From assembly GCA_046299415.1 (NCBI GenBank), contig JBKBII010000003.1:1-64000 (forward strand): a stretch of 64,000 nucleotides of DNA. Reading direction: 5' to 3'. Position 1 is the stretch's first letter, and each line of letters opens with the position of its first letter. The notes beneath the pieces were generated by a model. The model searched no databases and was not told the DNA's origin. It saw only the letters and a list, made by a program, of their open reading frames with translations. This document shows positions 28,666 through 38,785 of the stretch, piece after piece. Source of the DNA: JBKBII01 sp046299415 (lineage in GTDB: Bacteria > Pseudomonadota > Gammaproteobacteria > Ectothiorhodospirales > Ectothiorhodospiraceae). The position numbers were made by a program, and so were the translations under genes.

Positions 28666-29561
28666 TCGGCATCAACACTCAGCAGCGAAACGGGCGCGAT
28701 CGTGGCTTTTGCCGCGATCGCCGCGGGTCCGGGGGCGGGTGTCACTCCAGGTCTGACGGCGCGTGTTGGCGGTCGAGACTGTTCAGTCAAAGCCCAAAAA
28801 AGAGTAGAGAATACCCTGGTCAAAAGAAGGACCTGTCGAGAGCGTCACGCTCAAATCCTCCGCTTGCGTCTCGCGCACGACCACCGCCATCGATGTTTAG
28901 TCAAAACACGATGTTCGGAAAACAGGCCCATGACCACCGGCAGATACGATCATGCCGTTCGAGGGGTCAGCGCTCATCAGGCTGAACGATGTTTCGTACT
29001 GGTCATCAAGACCCTTCTCGATCCCTGACTTTCCGGCACTCACTAACGATCGGACGGACGGTTTGTGTTAAAAAAGTCTTCCAGTTCAACGTCTTGAGCG
29101 GCAACTCAAAAAAGCGACCGCGCAACGCCTCGGTTACACCCAACAAAACGTATGCCCAGGTCGTCGCACTCCGCTACCCGCGTCGTCGGCACGTTACGAG
29201 TCCGCCTATTCGACGGTTCACACATCTCGCAAACGCAACGCGACTTACACCAGAACGGCGCCGCGCCCAGCCTGTGCAAACGCCGGGATTCAATCAAAAA
29301 CGAAATAGTCCCAGCGGCCGCGTCCAAGCGCGCGAATGTTGGTGCAGTTCGAATATACGAACGGGATCTTTGCCACGAAACTCGACCCAGCCGCCACATA
29401 CTGACGCCGCATACGGAATGGGTTCTTCGATTCGAAAAAACAACTATCGACCCAAATAATTCCGGCGTCAGCAGCTCGCGATCACAAACCTCCGAGCGTC
29501 GGACAACCGAGTTCAAGGGCGATGGCCAACACGATGCCTCTTTAAATTGCGAGACCTCAGC
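28666..29561. other. Gap between ahcY and metF
   Basis: About 900 nt without a recognisable gene. Its first part contains the hairpin at 28696-28721. Short runs of A (GTTAAAAAAGTC, CTCAAAAAAGCG) near 29070-29115 are unusual for the local base composition. Nothing else can be supported. Confidence 0.45.
28696..28721 (+). terminator. 11-bp hairpin after ahcY
   Basis: GCGATCGTGGC and GCCGCGATCGC pair over 11 positions (one G-T pair) around a TTTT loop. It starts 31 nt past the ahcY stop. No T-run follows, so it is a candidate transcript end rather than a certain terminator. Confidence 0.45.
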
Positions 29562-30422
29562 ATGTCCGGATTCAGCTTCGAGTTCTTTCCCCCACGAAAC
29601 GCCGAGGGCGTAGAGCGGCTGCGCGAAACACGTAAGACACTTGCGGTGCTTCAGCCGGAATACTTTTCGGTCACGTTCGGTGCCGGCGGATCAACCCGTG
29701 ACGGCACACGCGAGACGGTCGAAGCGATTTTGCGCGAAGACCGCATCCCACCTGCGCCCCACCTTTCATGTGTGTCATCCACGCGTCACGAGCTACGACA
29801 AATGCTCGATCACTACTCATCAATCGGCGTTCGCAGAATCGTCGCCTTACGCGGAGACCTACCATCAGGCACCGGAGGGTCGCACGGAGACTTCCGCCAT
29901 GCTGCGGAATTGGTCGCCTTCATTCGCGAGCACTACAGCAATCATTTTCGCATCGAGGTGGCGGCGTACCCTGAGATGCACCCGCAAGCCCCGAATGCCC
30001 AACGGGACCTGGATTACTTTATCGCCAAAGTCAACGCCGGAGCCGACGCGGCCATCACGCAATATTTTTTTAACGTGGATGCCTACACGGATTTCATCGA
30101 GCGTCTACGCGCACAACAATGCGACGTCCCGGTTATTCCCGGCATCATGCCGATCTTGAACGCCTCGCAGTTGCTACGATTTTCAGATGCCTGCGGAGCG
30201 GAAATCCCTCGCTATATCCGCAAACGGCTCGAGAGCTTCGCTGACGATGGGGCATCGATTCAAGCCTTCGGACTTGATGTCGTCACGCGTCTTTGCGAAC
30301 GCCTGCTCGCCGAGGGGGCCCCGGGGCTGCATTTCTATTCGATGAATCAAGCCCGTCCAATGCTCGAACTCTGGAAGCGGCTTGGGCTCGATCCGCGAAC
30401 GACACCGACACAAAACCAGTAA
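29562..30422 (+). CDS. metF: 5,10-methylenetetrahydrofolate reductase
   Basis: MetF reduces methylenetetrahydrofolate to 5-methyltetrahydrofolate, the methyl donor for remaking methionine from homocysteine released by AhcY. The 286-residue FAD enzyme starts MSGFSFEFFPPRN and contains YFSVTFGAGGSTRDGT, HLSCVSS, VALRGDLP, VAAYPEMHPQAP, GADAAITQYFFN and VIPGIMPILN. Start: an ATG at 29547 is in frame, but the family begins at the 29562 ATG. With metK and ahcY it forms a methyl-cycle group; methionine synthase is not in the window. Confidence 0.96.
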   Translation: MSGFSFEFFPPRNAEGVERLRETRKTLAVLQPEYFSVTFGAGGSTRDGTRETVEAILREDRIPPAPHLSCVSSTRHELRQMLDHYSSIGVRRIVALRGDLPSGTGGSHGDFRHAAELVAFIREHYSNHFRIEVAAYPEMHPQAPNAQRDLDYFIAKVNAGADAAITQYFFNVDAYTDFIERLRAQQCDVPVIPGIMPILNASQLLRFSDACGAEIPRYIRKRLESFADDGASIQAFGLDVVTRLCERLLAEGAPGLHFYSMNQARPMLELWKRLGLDPRTTPTQNQ

Positions 30423-30461
30423 ATAGCCCAAGACGCCAATCCAGTCCAATCCGCGATCAGG

Positions 30462-30480
30462 TGAAGTGGACAGCACTTCA
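30462..30480 (+). terminator. Small hairpin after metF
   Basis: TGAAGTG and CACTTCA pair exactly around the 5-nt loop GACAG, 40 nt past the metF stop. There is no T-run; termination is plausible but unproven. Confidence 0.3.
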
Positions 30481-30718
30481 TCAGTCGCCGCGTCTCTGCA
30501 CGAGCGACGTCACGCGCGTCCTGGTTTTCCGGGATCTGCGCCACGAAAATACACCGGCCGTGCCAGCCTTCGACGGTGCGGCACGCAGTCACGGCTCACA
30601 TCAAAAGATTTGACGACCCTCTGTCGGCATCTTCGACCATCGGTACAGCGTCGACGGCTTCGCACATCAAAACCGAGCCTCCCCCTGATCAGTCATCACG
30701 AACACAACCGGGCGAGCG

Positions 30719-31585
30719 ATGCACATTCCTCGAGTTCTTTTACGAGACGACAAGGCTTGGGCTGAGCCGCCCCCTTGCGAAGTCGCACTCGAACGCGACG
30801 CTGCCCGTCATTTGATCCAGGTTTTAAGGCTGAAGGCCGGCCATCGTCTACGCGTTTTCGACGGCCACGGAAGCGAATTTGACGCCGTATTGATCGACGC
30901 CAGTCGACATACTCCGCGCCTGATCATCGAGGCCAACATCTATCCCGACACCACACCAAAACTCCTGCTCGAACTCATTATCGGTGTGCCGAAGGCTGAT
31001 GCGATGGACTGGATCGTTCAAAAATCAGTCGAGCTCGGCATCCGGAGCCTGAGACCGCTTCTCCTTACTCGTAGCCGCTCGCACGGCGAACACCGCATGA
31101 TCGAGCGTCGCCACGAACATTGGCAGGCCGTGATAGTTTCCGCCGCCGAGCAATGCGGCCGCAATGAATTGCCCATCCTGCATCGCCCGATGACCTTGAC
31201 TGAGATGCTGAGCGACCTGCCGCCACCCAGCGATCGAGACATTCGCGTCGCCGCGATGCTTCCCGCCGAGCGGCTGGGGATATCGACTGAAACCATCCAG
31301 AGTTCTTCTTCACGCGCTGAATCGAAAATCGAGTCAGCATCGCTGGCGGCCCCATCCAAAAACGGTCCTTGCCCACGAACCTTTGAGACCGGGATACAGA
31401 TCGCTCGTGCAGCCGTGGGCCCAGAAGGCGGAATTCACCCTGAGGAAGCCCAAGAGTTGGTAAGCGTCGGCGAGTTCCAGCCTGCTTCACTTGGGCCGCG
31501 AACACTCCGATGCGAGACAGCAGCCGTCGTTTTGCTTGATCGGTTACAGGTATGTTTCGGCGATGGCGCCAACAGCGATGCGTGA
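30719..31585 (+). CDS. rsmE: 16S rRNA m3U1498 methyltransferase RsmE
   Basis: RsmE methylates N3 of U1498 in 16S rRNA. The SPOUT-fold protein of 288 residues shows an N-terminal PUA-like part (HLIQVLRLKAGHRLRVFDGHG), IGVPKADAMDWIVQKSVELGI, ERRHEHWQAVIVSAAEQCGRNELP, and the C-terminal knot region AVGPEGGIHPEEA...LGPRTLRCETA with AVVLLDRLQ. Between roughly residues 190 and 222 there is a polar insertion (ETIQSSSSRAESKIES and following) not typical of the family, which averages about 245 residues. The start ATG at 30719 follows GGGCGAGCG. Confidence 0.94.
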   Translation: MHIPRVLLRDDKAWAEPPPCEVALERDAARHLIQVLRLKAGHRLRVFDGHGSEFDAVLIDASRHTPRLIIEANIYPDTTPKLLLELIIGVPKADAMDWIVQKSVELGIRSLRPLLLTRSRSHGEHRMIERRHEHWQAVIVSAAEQCGRNELPILHRPMTLTEMLSDLPPPSDRDIRVAAMLPAERLGISTETIQSSSSRAESKIESASLAAPSKNGPCPRTFETGIQIARAAVGPEGGIHPEEAQELVSVGEFQPASLGPRTLRCETAAVVLLDRLQVCFGDGANSDA

Positions 31586-31779
31586 TCGACGATCCGGGCC
31601 ACAACCATGTTTAGATTGGCAAACTGCTCTGCGTTCCGCAGCCCCCAGCGAAACGAAGATGGGGCTCACGCCCTACAGGTGCACGACTTGAATAATCATC
31701 GGACGAAACGCGTCTGCAACCTGGACGATCAGATTCGACAAACACGTCGCAACCCGGGCGACGCCCCGCTGAATAAAGC

Positions 31780-31811
31780 GCTGAGCAGAGAGCGCTGCTT
31801 CTCAGCCTTTT
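31780..31811 (+). terminator. Hairpin plus T-run between rsmE and chpC
   Basis: GCTGAG (31780-31785) pairs with CTCAGC (31801-31806), with an inner CAG/CTG stem and a short right-hand bulge. TTTT follows at 31808-31811. It lies about 195 nt after rsmE in a convergent gap, so it may stop both transcripts. Confidence 0.45.
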
Positions 31812-31864
31812 GGTATGGAAGCGCGTCCCTTATTGCGACGATGGGACTCGTCAGCATTGGCGCA

Positions 31865-32437
31865 TCACATTGAAGCGAGCAATCGCTGTTCGCAGGTGTC
31901 GAGCCTCAGAAGATGAGCAACGACCCCCGCTGCGCGCACTTTCCATAGCCAAGGGGTCGCGTCGTAGTCGTCCAATGCCTCGATGCGCGATCGCGTCAAG
32001 ACAACTGCGTGGGGAGTTCCCCGCACGATCAGCGCGTAGAAGGGTAAACGCTTCGGATCGAGCGTACCCAAAACGATCACGAAGCGGGAACCCTCACGGG
32101 AGCGATTGACCGCATCACGCGCGGGATCGACCAGGACCATCGGGTCGATCACAGGAATCGTCTGACCCTGCCACGTCAAATCCGGCGCCCGCCACTTCTG
32201 CAGCTCTCTCGTGCCCTCGATTTCGGTCGACGCTTCTCGACGATAAGACAGAACCGTAGTGGTTTCAGCGATCACGGCGCGCGGCAAGACGATCGAACCA
32301 TCTTCCAGTGCGATCAAAGCGATCTCGACCCGCGCATCCTCCCCGTGCGCATTACCCCCTGCTCGTTCTCCGCTCATAGGCTCCTGAGTTTTGGAGTCAT
32401 GCGAACGCGCCATCGGCATTCCTGGCTCGTTGTTCAT
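31865..32437 (-). CDS. chpC: CheW-like protein ChpC of the pilus chemosensory system
   Basis: This is a CheW-family adaptor expected to couple a receptor to the ChpA kinase. The 190 residues contain a CheW-like fold: VEIALIALEDGSIVLPRAVIAE, LTWQGQTIPVIDPMVLVD, SRFVIVLGTLDPKRLPFYALIVRG and a C-terminal helix. The first 40 residues are polar. Its ATG at 32437 overlaps the chpA stop as ATGA, so translation is coupled; a longer upstream start at 32497 would run into chpA. Gene order chpA-chpC, without an intervening chpB methylesterase, differs from P. aeruginosa. Confidence 0.85.
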   Translation of the reverse strand: MNNEPGMPMARSHDSKTQEPMSGERAGGNAHGEDARVEIALIALEDGSIVLPRAVIAETTTVLSYRREASTEIEGTRELQKWRAPDLTWQGQTIPVIDPMVLVDPARDAVNRSREGSRFVIVLGTLDPKRLPFYALIVRGTPHAVVLTRSRIEALDDYDATPWLWKVRAAGVVAHLLRLDTCEQRLLASM

Positions 32438-35400
32438 GCCCTCACCTCCGAAGCCTCGGCCCGAGCCGGATTTGTCGGCGTGCCATTTCCAACCCACTGC
32501 CGAATCTCGCCAAGTAGCTCATGCTCGAGAAAAGGCTTACCGAGGTATCCGTTGACTCCGATACGACGGGCACGCTCGCGATGCTTGGCGCCAGTCCGTG
32601 ACGTAATCATGATGATTGGCAGATCCGAAAAATCGGGGTGATCGCGAACATGCGTCGCGAACTCGAAGCCATCCATGCGTGGCATCTCGACATCGAGCAG
32701 GATCAGATTCGGCGCCGCATCGTCGAGCATGCTCACTGCCTCGAGTCCGTCACGTGCCGAGACCACCGCGAAACCGGCACGTTCCAAGACGCGCGTCGTC
32801 ACCTTGCGAATCGTCACGGAGTCGTCGACGACCAGCACCTTGGGAACCTGCGGGGCATCATCCTGCGGCAATAGTGGCGCAGAGCGCATCTGTGTCTGAA
32901 ACCGTAGCAGTGAAGGCAAATCGATAATCACATGCACGTCGCCGTCTGCACTAAGCGTAGCGCCACCAACGGCTGGCAACCGCGACAATACCGCTCCGAC
33001 CGACTTAACGACGATTTCTTGTGATTGGCGAATCGAATCAACGAACACTGCGGCCGCAATGGGTCCCTCATCGCGAACCAACAGAACAGGGAATGGATGA
33101 TCGGGCAACGGAAACATTGCGCCGGAACTATGCTCAGGCTCCAGAAGCCCCCCAAGATCAAACAATTGCCAAGTCTTGCCCATACTATCGAACCAACGCG
33201 ACTGACCATCGGTTTCAAGCTCGCTCGCCTTGATCCGCACCACGCCTTCGACACCCGAAACGGGTATCGCGACGATGTGATCATTACGCGCAACCAGAAG
33301 CGCCTTGGTGACCGTCAAAGAAACCGGCACGCGCAACTGGAACTGCGTGCCCCGCCCGATTTTAGACGCGATCTGCAAACGCCCACCCAGCTGTTTGACT
33401 TCACTGTGCACGACATCGAGTCCAACACCGCGCCCAGCCAGTTCAGTCACTTCGGTCGCCGTCGAAAAGCCCGGCTGCAGAATCAAAGAAACCGCATCGT
33501 CATCGCGTAACTCGACGTCGGGAGCGAGCAAACCGGCTTCAATCGCCCGTCGGCGCACTCGAGCCGGATCGATTCCTCGACCGTCGTCATACACATCAAG
33601 CTGCAACTCGCCTGCGTTCTGACGCAGGCTGATGCGAAGACTGCCCGCTCGCGATTTACCCGAGGCCTCGCGTTCCTCGGGTGACTCGATGCCGTGAACC
33701 ATGGCATTACGCAAAAGATGCTCAAGTGGTCCGATGAGGCGGTCGAGCACCGCACGGTCCAGCTGAACCTGTGCGCCCTCAAAACGTACGTCAACCGTCC
33801 GGCCCATTTCTGCGGCTGCCTGATTGGCCACTCGACGCAACCTCGGGACGGAACGCGAAAAGCTCACCAAACGCTGGCTTGCGAGCTGCGACTGGAGATC
33901 ATCGACAACGCGCGCCTGCTGATCGAGAAGCATTCCCGATCCCTGTATTCCCTCGGCGATCTCAACCTTGAGGTTATCGAGATCGTTAACGCTCTCGGCA
34001 AGTGCCCGAGCGAGCTGTTGGATACCCGAGTAACGATCCATCTCGAGCGGATCGAACTCGACGCCCGCGCTTGCGGTCTGGTCGACGCGGAACAGGATCT
34101 GAGCCTCGGTCTCAATTTCCAGAGAACGCAGCTGCTGACGCAGTCGCGTTACGGTCCGCTCGAGCTCCTCAAGCTGACTGCCAACCCGCGCGACGCCTTG
34201 ATCGATACGCCGCTGGTACGTCAGAATTTCGCCGGCCTCGGTTACCATCGTATCGAGCAGCTGGGCAGGTACGCGCACCTGCTCTTGCGGCTCTACCGCG
34301 ACAGTCACTGCCGACGTTTGAACTCGATCGAGGCCACCGGGCGAGTCATCCGAGCGGCCTGCAAGTTCTGGCCGTTCGTGCGGATCGGTATCCGCGACGC
34401 TCGAATCATCGATCGACGCGCGATGATCCGTGGCGTGACGCTCTGCGACCAGAACGGCCTCGCCTCCAGCCGTCATCAAGTCAGGTGCTGGCCAAGCCCG
34501 CAAAGCTGCGAGCACGCCTCCTTGAGTCGTATCGGTCTGCTCGGCGACCAAACCTAGGCGCACGAGACGCTCGATCTCGCCCAACCCGCGATCTAGGATT
34601 TCGAAGAGTCCCTCACGTACCGCGCCAAACTGACGCTGCTCCTCGGCAACAGCCGTCTCGATGCCATGCGCGATCGCACCAACACGGGTGAATCCCGCCA
34701 TTCTGGCGGAGCCCTTCAGAGTATGAATCTCACGCAGGAAAGCCGATTGCGCATCAGCGGCAATCAGAGCGCCTGTCTCACGCCACTGCCTAAGCGCTCG
34801 ATCCGCAGCCTCGAGTAGATCGACAGCCTCCTCGAGAAACACCTCCGCAAACTCCGCGTCGATCGCCGGTGACGACTCTAAGTTCTCGGCACTCGAATCA
34901 ACTTTTTGATCGACCGCTTCGGCGTCATTGAACCCGCCCTGATCGATCCACTCACCGGTCGAGATCAACGACGGAACATGCCGATCCGCATCGTGTAACG
35001 AGCTAGAACTCGACGCGTCGCGATCAACCGCGAGGTCGTCGTCAATATTGACTGAAACTTCGGAGGTCGCATCGTCCGAAGCCACAGAGTCGAGGACGTC
35101 GTTCCGATCGGACGTGGCGAACTCACCGCTAGCCTCATTGCTCAAAAGTTCACGATCTGCGCCGTCATCATTCGAACCGCGGTCATCGTGGACCTGTTCC
35201 TCGAACGTGATAGGCGGAGCGACAGGCACATTCGGATCCGATGATTCGGACACCAGAGGGGCCAGCGCATCGATATCGGAATCAGACTCAGCGCGGTTGT
35301 CTAGCGATGTCGGCTCGAAGCTCTCAATCTCAGCCGACGGCGTTCCCGCCTCCCACGCCGACAGCATCGACTCGAAGCGCTCCGCTAAAGCCGCAACTGA

Positions 35401-38400
35401 CTGTCCTTCGATGACTGCCGAACCGGCCGACAGGTCAGTCATACCATGCAGTTGCCGAGCCGTCTCAAGCGGCAGATGAATCACCGTCTCGACGACGCCC
35501 GTCCATTCACGCATCGTTGCAGGCAAACCGGCCGGCACACCCGAGGATACGGACGGCACACCAGCCCGGCGGCCCTCATTGACCTGACCTTCGCCGAGCA
35601 ACGCGCGCAGCAGCCTCTCAAGTGGACCACCCGCTGCATGCAGCACAGGAAAATTCAATGCGCGACTGGCACCATTGAGCGTATGGACGGCACGCAAAAC
35701 AGCCTCGTCAAGACAAGGCGCGACCTCAGCGTCACGTTCCGGATCTGCTGGCTCAATCGTCGACGCGTTTAGCGCCTTCTCCAGAACCTCGAGGTGAACC
35801 TTCGCCTCGTCGACAAAAATCGACCACAGAGTACTATCGAGAGCCGGCACCCACTGCGAGTCGTCCGACAACCCGGGCTCCGACACCGGCGGCGCCAATC
35901 CATCAGCCCCGCCAGCCTCAACCCCGCCAGATTCTGGCGGTAGCGCACCGAAGTGGACGTGGTCCGCCTTTTGATAGAACGACTCGCCCTCGGCGGAGGG
36001 CGACGAAGACACCGTCTCGACGGAAGCGGTGGACCAGTCGTCAATAGCGGCTGAATCGTCGTCTTCGGTATCGGACGGTAACGTCAGTAGCTGCAAACGC
36101 AGCGCAATATCGAGCACCGGCACGCGAAGCCCTGGCGCCGCGTCATCGGGCGTACGGACTTCATCAATCAAGGCCGGCAGGGTCTGACGGGCGTCGTCCA
36201 AAGCCGCAACCATCGCGTCGTCGGCAGAAACACCCTGCCGCAACAACCAATTCAAGAAGGCCTCGGCAGCCCAGGCGAACTCCCCAAGCCTCAACGCACC
36301 GGCCATCCGCCCAGAACCCTTGAGCGTATGAAAGGCACGCCGCATCTCGGTCAATGTTGCGCTGTCGCCACGTTCGGAGACCCAAATCGGCCACAACTCA
36401 GCAATCCGCCCGCTGGCCTCTTCAGCCTCTTCGACGAATACCTCAACGATCTCGGCCTGCAGCTCAGGGTCATCATTCGAAACGAGCGCGACGCCCTCCA
36501 GCACTTCACGATCAAACTCGAATGCGGGAAGCGGTCGAGACTCAGCATCACCGCTGAGTGACGGAATCTGTGATGCAGACCCGCCCTCAGCCTTGCGCTC
36601 ATCCGATGCTGCAGGCGTCGTCTCCGACTGCGACCCGTCCGCACCTGGTGCTGAGGGCTTCAAGCTCGCCGCGCCCCGATCAAAAGTCTCCGTTGACGCA
36701 ACTTGCTGAGTGATCTCTTCCGTCGAATCGGCGCCGAAGACTCCGGGGCCATGTTGCTCCGCTTCCGCGGCAGCACCGGTCGAACTCGCTGCGGTACCGT
36801 CGGAGAAGCTTTCGAGAGACACACCGGGCTCAGAGATATGTTCATCCGAGGTCGACAACTCACCGCCACCGACTTCGAGCTCCACGCGTGTATCGGAGCC
36901 CTCCGTATCAGCCGTGACATCAGCGACAACGCCTTGATTCCGAACATTGTGAAAGCGACCGAGCAGTTCGTCACCGCGCGCAATCAAAGTGTCGAGATCG
37001 AGCAAAGGCCGGACAAGCGACTCGACAGCCACCTCGGCTACAGCCAAAGCCTCAGCCCAAGCCTCGACAGCGGATTCGTCACGAAATATCGGATCATGTG
37101 GCTCGCATGGCTCAATCGCGGCATGCAGGCGCGACACGTAGAGCGACAGTGGCTCCACTGCTGCCAGCACCAAAACGCCGCGCACACGCTCAAGTCCACC
37201 CAAAATCGCAGCATAGGCAGGGACCACTCGCTCAGCATCGCCTTCGAAAAGCGCGAGAGCCGCAAGTTTGACCTCGCCAAGTTCGCGGAGGATCTCGGCA
37301 AACACCGTGTTACTGAGATCGGCTGCCACCAACTCCGAAGCATCACCGCCGCGTAGATGGCCCGGGGCCGCAAAAAAGCGCTGGATAGCGCGCTCGAGCT
37401 CGATTGAGGCCTCGGCCACCGACGCGCCTAGATCGTTGGATTCCGCATCACTCCCAGCCGCCCCCAACGCCAGAACCTTCTCTGCGAGCTGTCGCGCCGT
37501 TTCGGCTGTCGCCTCATCGCCCGCGACGGTAATCGTATCCGCCAAACGCTCGAGCCCCTCCGCGACCGAACTCAACTCGTCAGCATCACAACGCTGCAGA
37601 CTCAGCAGTGTCTCGAGGCGAGTACGCTGCTCCAACCATGCGTCGTCGATCGCGCGGCGCAAATGCTCGATGACGGACCGTCCCGGTGGCGTACGCTGAG
37701 TAGTACTCAGATTCGCACTCGTATCATTGACGGTCGCGGGGTCAACTTCACCATCGACGTCGAAGCCAATTCCTGCCCGCAGCTCTCGGGTGCGTTCGGT
37801 ATCAAACTCAGGCTGGGTAACCAGATGCAGCAGTTGATCGACCAACTCCGCCGGCACCGCGTAAATCGATTGCGGAAAAGCCGCAACGTCGAGGGCCGAC
37901 TCACGCAACCGATCTTCCAGGCGCCGCAAGAAAAGGCCGAGTTGACGATCCACCCGGCCAAGCAGACGCTTGATGTCGGGTGTCCACCGTTCTGGCCCCA
38001 AGCGCAAAGATTCAAGCAGCGCTCGGCTGACCCAAGCGAGGCGACGCAAATCGACGTGCGGCATGCTGCGCACGAGGTCATCGCAGACCGCGACGAGTTC
38101 ATCAATTGCATCGGTGCGACCGCCCTGACGCATCAGAGTCAGCAGCGCGCGTTGGAATCGCGACCGCGCCTTGCGCATTTGGCGGAGCAAGTCCTGCGCA
38201 TTGCGCTGATCGCTCGAAGCGAAATCGCCAGCACTGTTTGCCCCTGAGCGCGTTGACTCATCGCCCTCAACAACCGTCTTGTCGGATGAAGCGACATCAA
38301 CCCCATCAACGCCGGCAGGCGAAATCTGCGACCACCGCTCGATTCCGATTGGCGCCTGGTTCAAGGGCGCCTTGCCTCGAGCCTCACGCAACCGATTCAG

Positions 38401-38784
38401 CAGCCGCCAAGCCGACAGGTTCGACAGTGGCATTTGTTGAGAATGACTGTCATCAGACAGTACCCCGCCAGCCAACGCTTCGACGGCGTCCGGCAACTGC
38501 AACCCGACTTCGACCAAACCCGTAATCGCGTCAGCCGGAGCCTGACCGCGTGTGACATCGCGCAGTGTCGAACTCATTTCGTCGAGCACACGCAACATGG
38601 GCACCAGCTCCAGCATTACGAGTGTGCCTCGCAGCTGGTCGAGCAGATGAACCAGACGATCGACCCGACGACCCTCGGGTGGGCCGTGAGTCGTGTCCAA
38701 CGCAAGACCCTCGAGCGCCTGCGCCAGCTCGTCGAAGAGACCGTCGAGCTCCGGTCGCACCCATGCGTATGCGCTTGAAGCCAT
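32434..38784 (-). CDS. chpA: ChpA/PilL-type hybrid histidine kinase of twitching motility
   Basis: ChpA is the CheA-like kinase of the Pil-Chp pathway; it passes phosphate to PilG and PilH to control pilus extension and retraction. The 2,116 residues contain an N-terminal FimL/HPt-like helical region, HPt domains with the active His near 819 (HTLKGSGRMAG), near 1034 (HTLNGASRA, degenerate) and near 1353 (HTLKGSARMAG), separated by very acidic Ser-rich linkers. A dimerisation and ATPase core follows (NAMVHGIES near 1691; DDGRGIDP; AGRGVGLD near 1781), then a CheW-like domain and a C-terminal receiver (VVDDS near 1985; LLDVEMPRMDG). P. aeruginosa ChpA has more phosphotransfer domains. The ATG at 38784 is 1 nt from the pilJ stop; an overlapping ATG at 38829 is less likely. 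Confidence 0.95.
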   Translation of the reverse strand: MASSAYAWVRPELDGLFDELAQALEGLALDTTHGPPEGRRVDRLVHLLDQLRGTLVMLELVPMLRVLDEMSSTLRDVTRGQAPADAITGLVEVGLQLPDAVEALAGGVLSDDSHSQQMPLSNLSAWRLLNRLREARGKAPLNQAPIGIERWSQISPAGVDGVDVASSDKTVVEGDESTRSGANSAGDFASSDQRNAQDLLRQMRKARSRFQRALLTLMRQGGRTDAIDELVAVCDDLVRSMPHVDLRRLAWVSRALLESLRLGPERWTPDIKRLLGRVDRQLGLFLRRLEDRLRESALDVAAFPQSIYAVPAELVDQLLHLVTQPEFDTERTRELRAGIGFDVDGEVDPATVNDTSANLSTTQRTPPGRSVIEHLRRAIDDAWLEQRTRLETLLSLQRCDADELSSVAEGLERLADTITVAGDEATAETARQLAEKVLALGAAGSDAESNDLGASVAEASIELERAIQRFFAAPGHLRGGDASELVAADLSNTVFAEILRELGEVKLAALALFEGDAERVVPAYAAILGGLERVRGVLVLAAVEPLSLYVSRLHAAIEPCEPHDPIFRDESAVEAWAEALAVAEVAVESLVRPLLDLDTLIARGDELLGRFHNVRNQGVVADVTADTEGSDTRVELEVGGGELSTSDEHISEPGVSLESFSDGTAASSTGAAAEAEQHGPGVFGADSTEEITQQVASTETFDRGAASLKPSAPGADGSQSETTPAASDERKAEGGSASQIPSLSGDAESRPLPAFEFDREVLEGVALVSNDDPELQAEIVEVFVEEAEEASGRIAELWPIWVSERGDSATLTEMRRAFHTLKGSGRMAGALRLGEFAWAAEAFLNWLLRQGVSADDAMVAALDDARQTLPALIDEVRTPDDAAPGLRVPVLDIALRLQLLTLPSDTEDDDSAAIDDWSTASVETVSSSPSAEGESFYQKADHVHFGALPPESGGVEAGGADGLAPPVSEPGLSDDSQWVPALDSTLWSIFVDEAKVHLEVLEKALNASTIEPADPERDAEVAPCLDEAVLRAVHTLNGASRALNFPVLHAAGGPLERLLRALLGEGQVNEGRRAGVPSVSSGVPAGLPATMREWTGVVETVIHLPLETARQLHGMTDLSAGSAVIEGQSVAALAERFESMLSAWEAGTPSAEIESFEPTSLDNRAESDSDIDALAPLVSESSDPNVPVAPPITFEEQVHDDRGSNDDGADRELLSNEASGEFATSDRNDVLDSVASDDATSEVSVNIDDDLAVDRDASSSSSLHDADRHVPSLISTGEWIDQGGFNDAEAVDQKVDSSAENLESSPAIDAEFAEVFLEEAVDLLEAADRALRQWRETGALIAADAQSAFLREIHTLKGSARMAGFTRVGAIAHGIETAVAEEQRQFGAVREGLFEILDRGLGEIERLVRLGLVAEQTDTTQGGVLAALRAWPAPDLMTAGGEAVLVAERHATDHRASIDDSSVADTDPHERPELAGRSDDSPGGLDRVQTSAVTVAVEPQEQVRVPAQLLDTMVTEAGEILTYQRRIDQGVARVGSQLEELERTVTRLRQQLRSLEIETEAQILFRVDQTASAGVEFDPLEMDRYSGIQQLARALAESVNDLDNLKVEIAEGIQGSGMLLDQQARVVDDLQSQLASQRLVSFSRSVPRLRRVANQAAAEMGRTVDVRFEGAQVQLDRAVLDRLIGPLEHLLRNAMVHGIESPEEREASGKSRAGSLRISLRQNAGELQLDVYDDGRGIDPARVRRRAIEAGLLAPDVELRDDDAVSLILQPGFSTATEVTELAGRGVGLDVVHSEVKQLGGRLQIASKIGRGTQFQLRVPVSLTVTKALLVARNDHIVAIPVSGVEGVVRIKASELETDGQSRWFDSMGKTWQLFDLGGLLEPEHSSGAMFPLPDHPFPVLLVRDEGPIAAAVFVDSIRQSQEIVVKSVGAVLSRLPAVGGATLSADGDVHVIIDLPSLLRFQTQMRSAPLLPQDDAPQVPKVLVVDDSVTIRKVTTRVLERAGFAVVSARDGLEAVSMLDDAAPNLILLDVEMPRMDGFEFATHVRDHPDFSDLPIIMITSRTGAKHRERARRIGVNGYLGKPFLEHELLGEIRQWVGNGTPTNPARAEASEVRA

Positions 38785-38785
38785 C

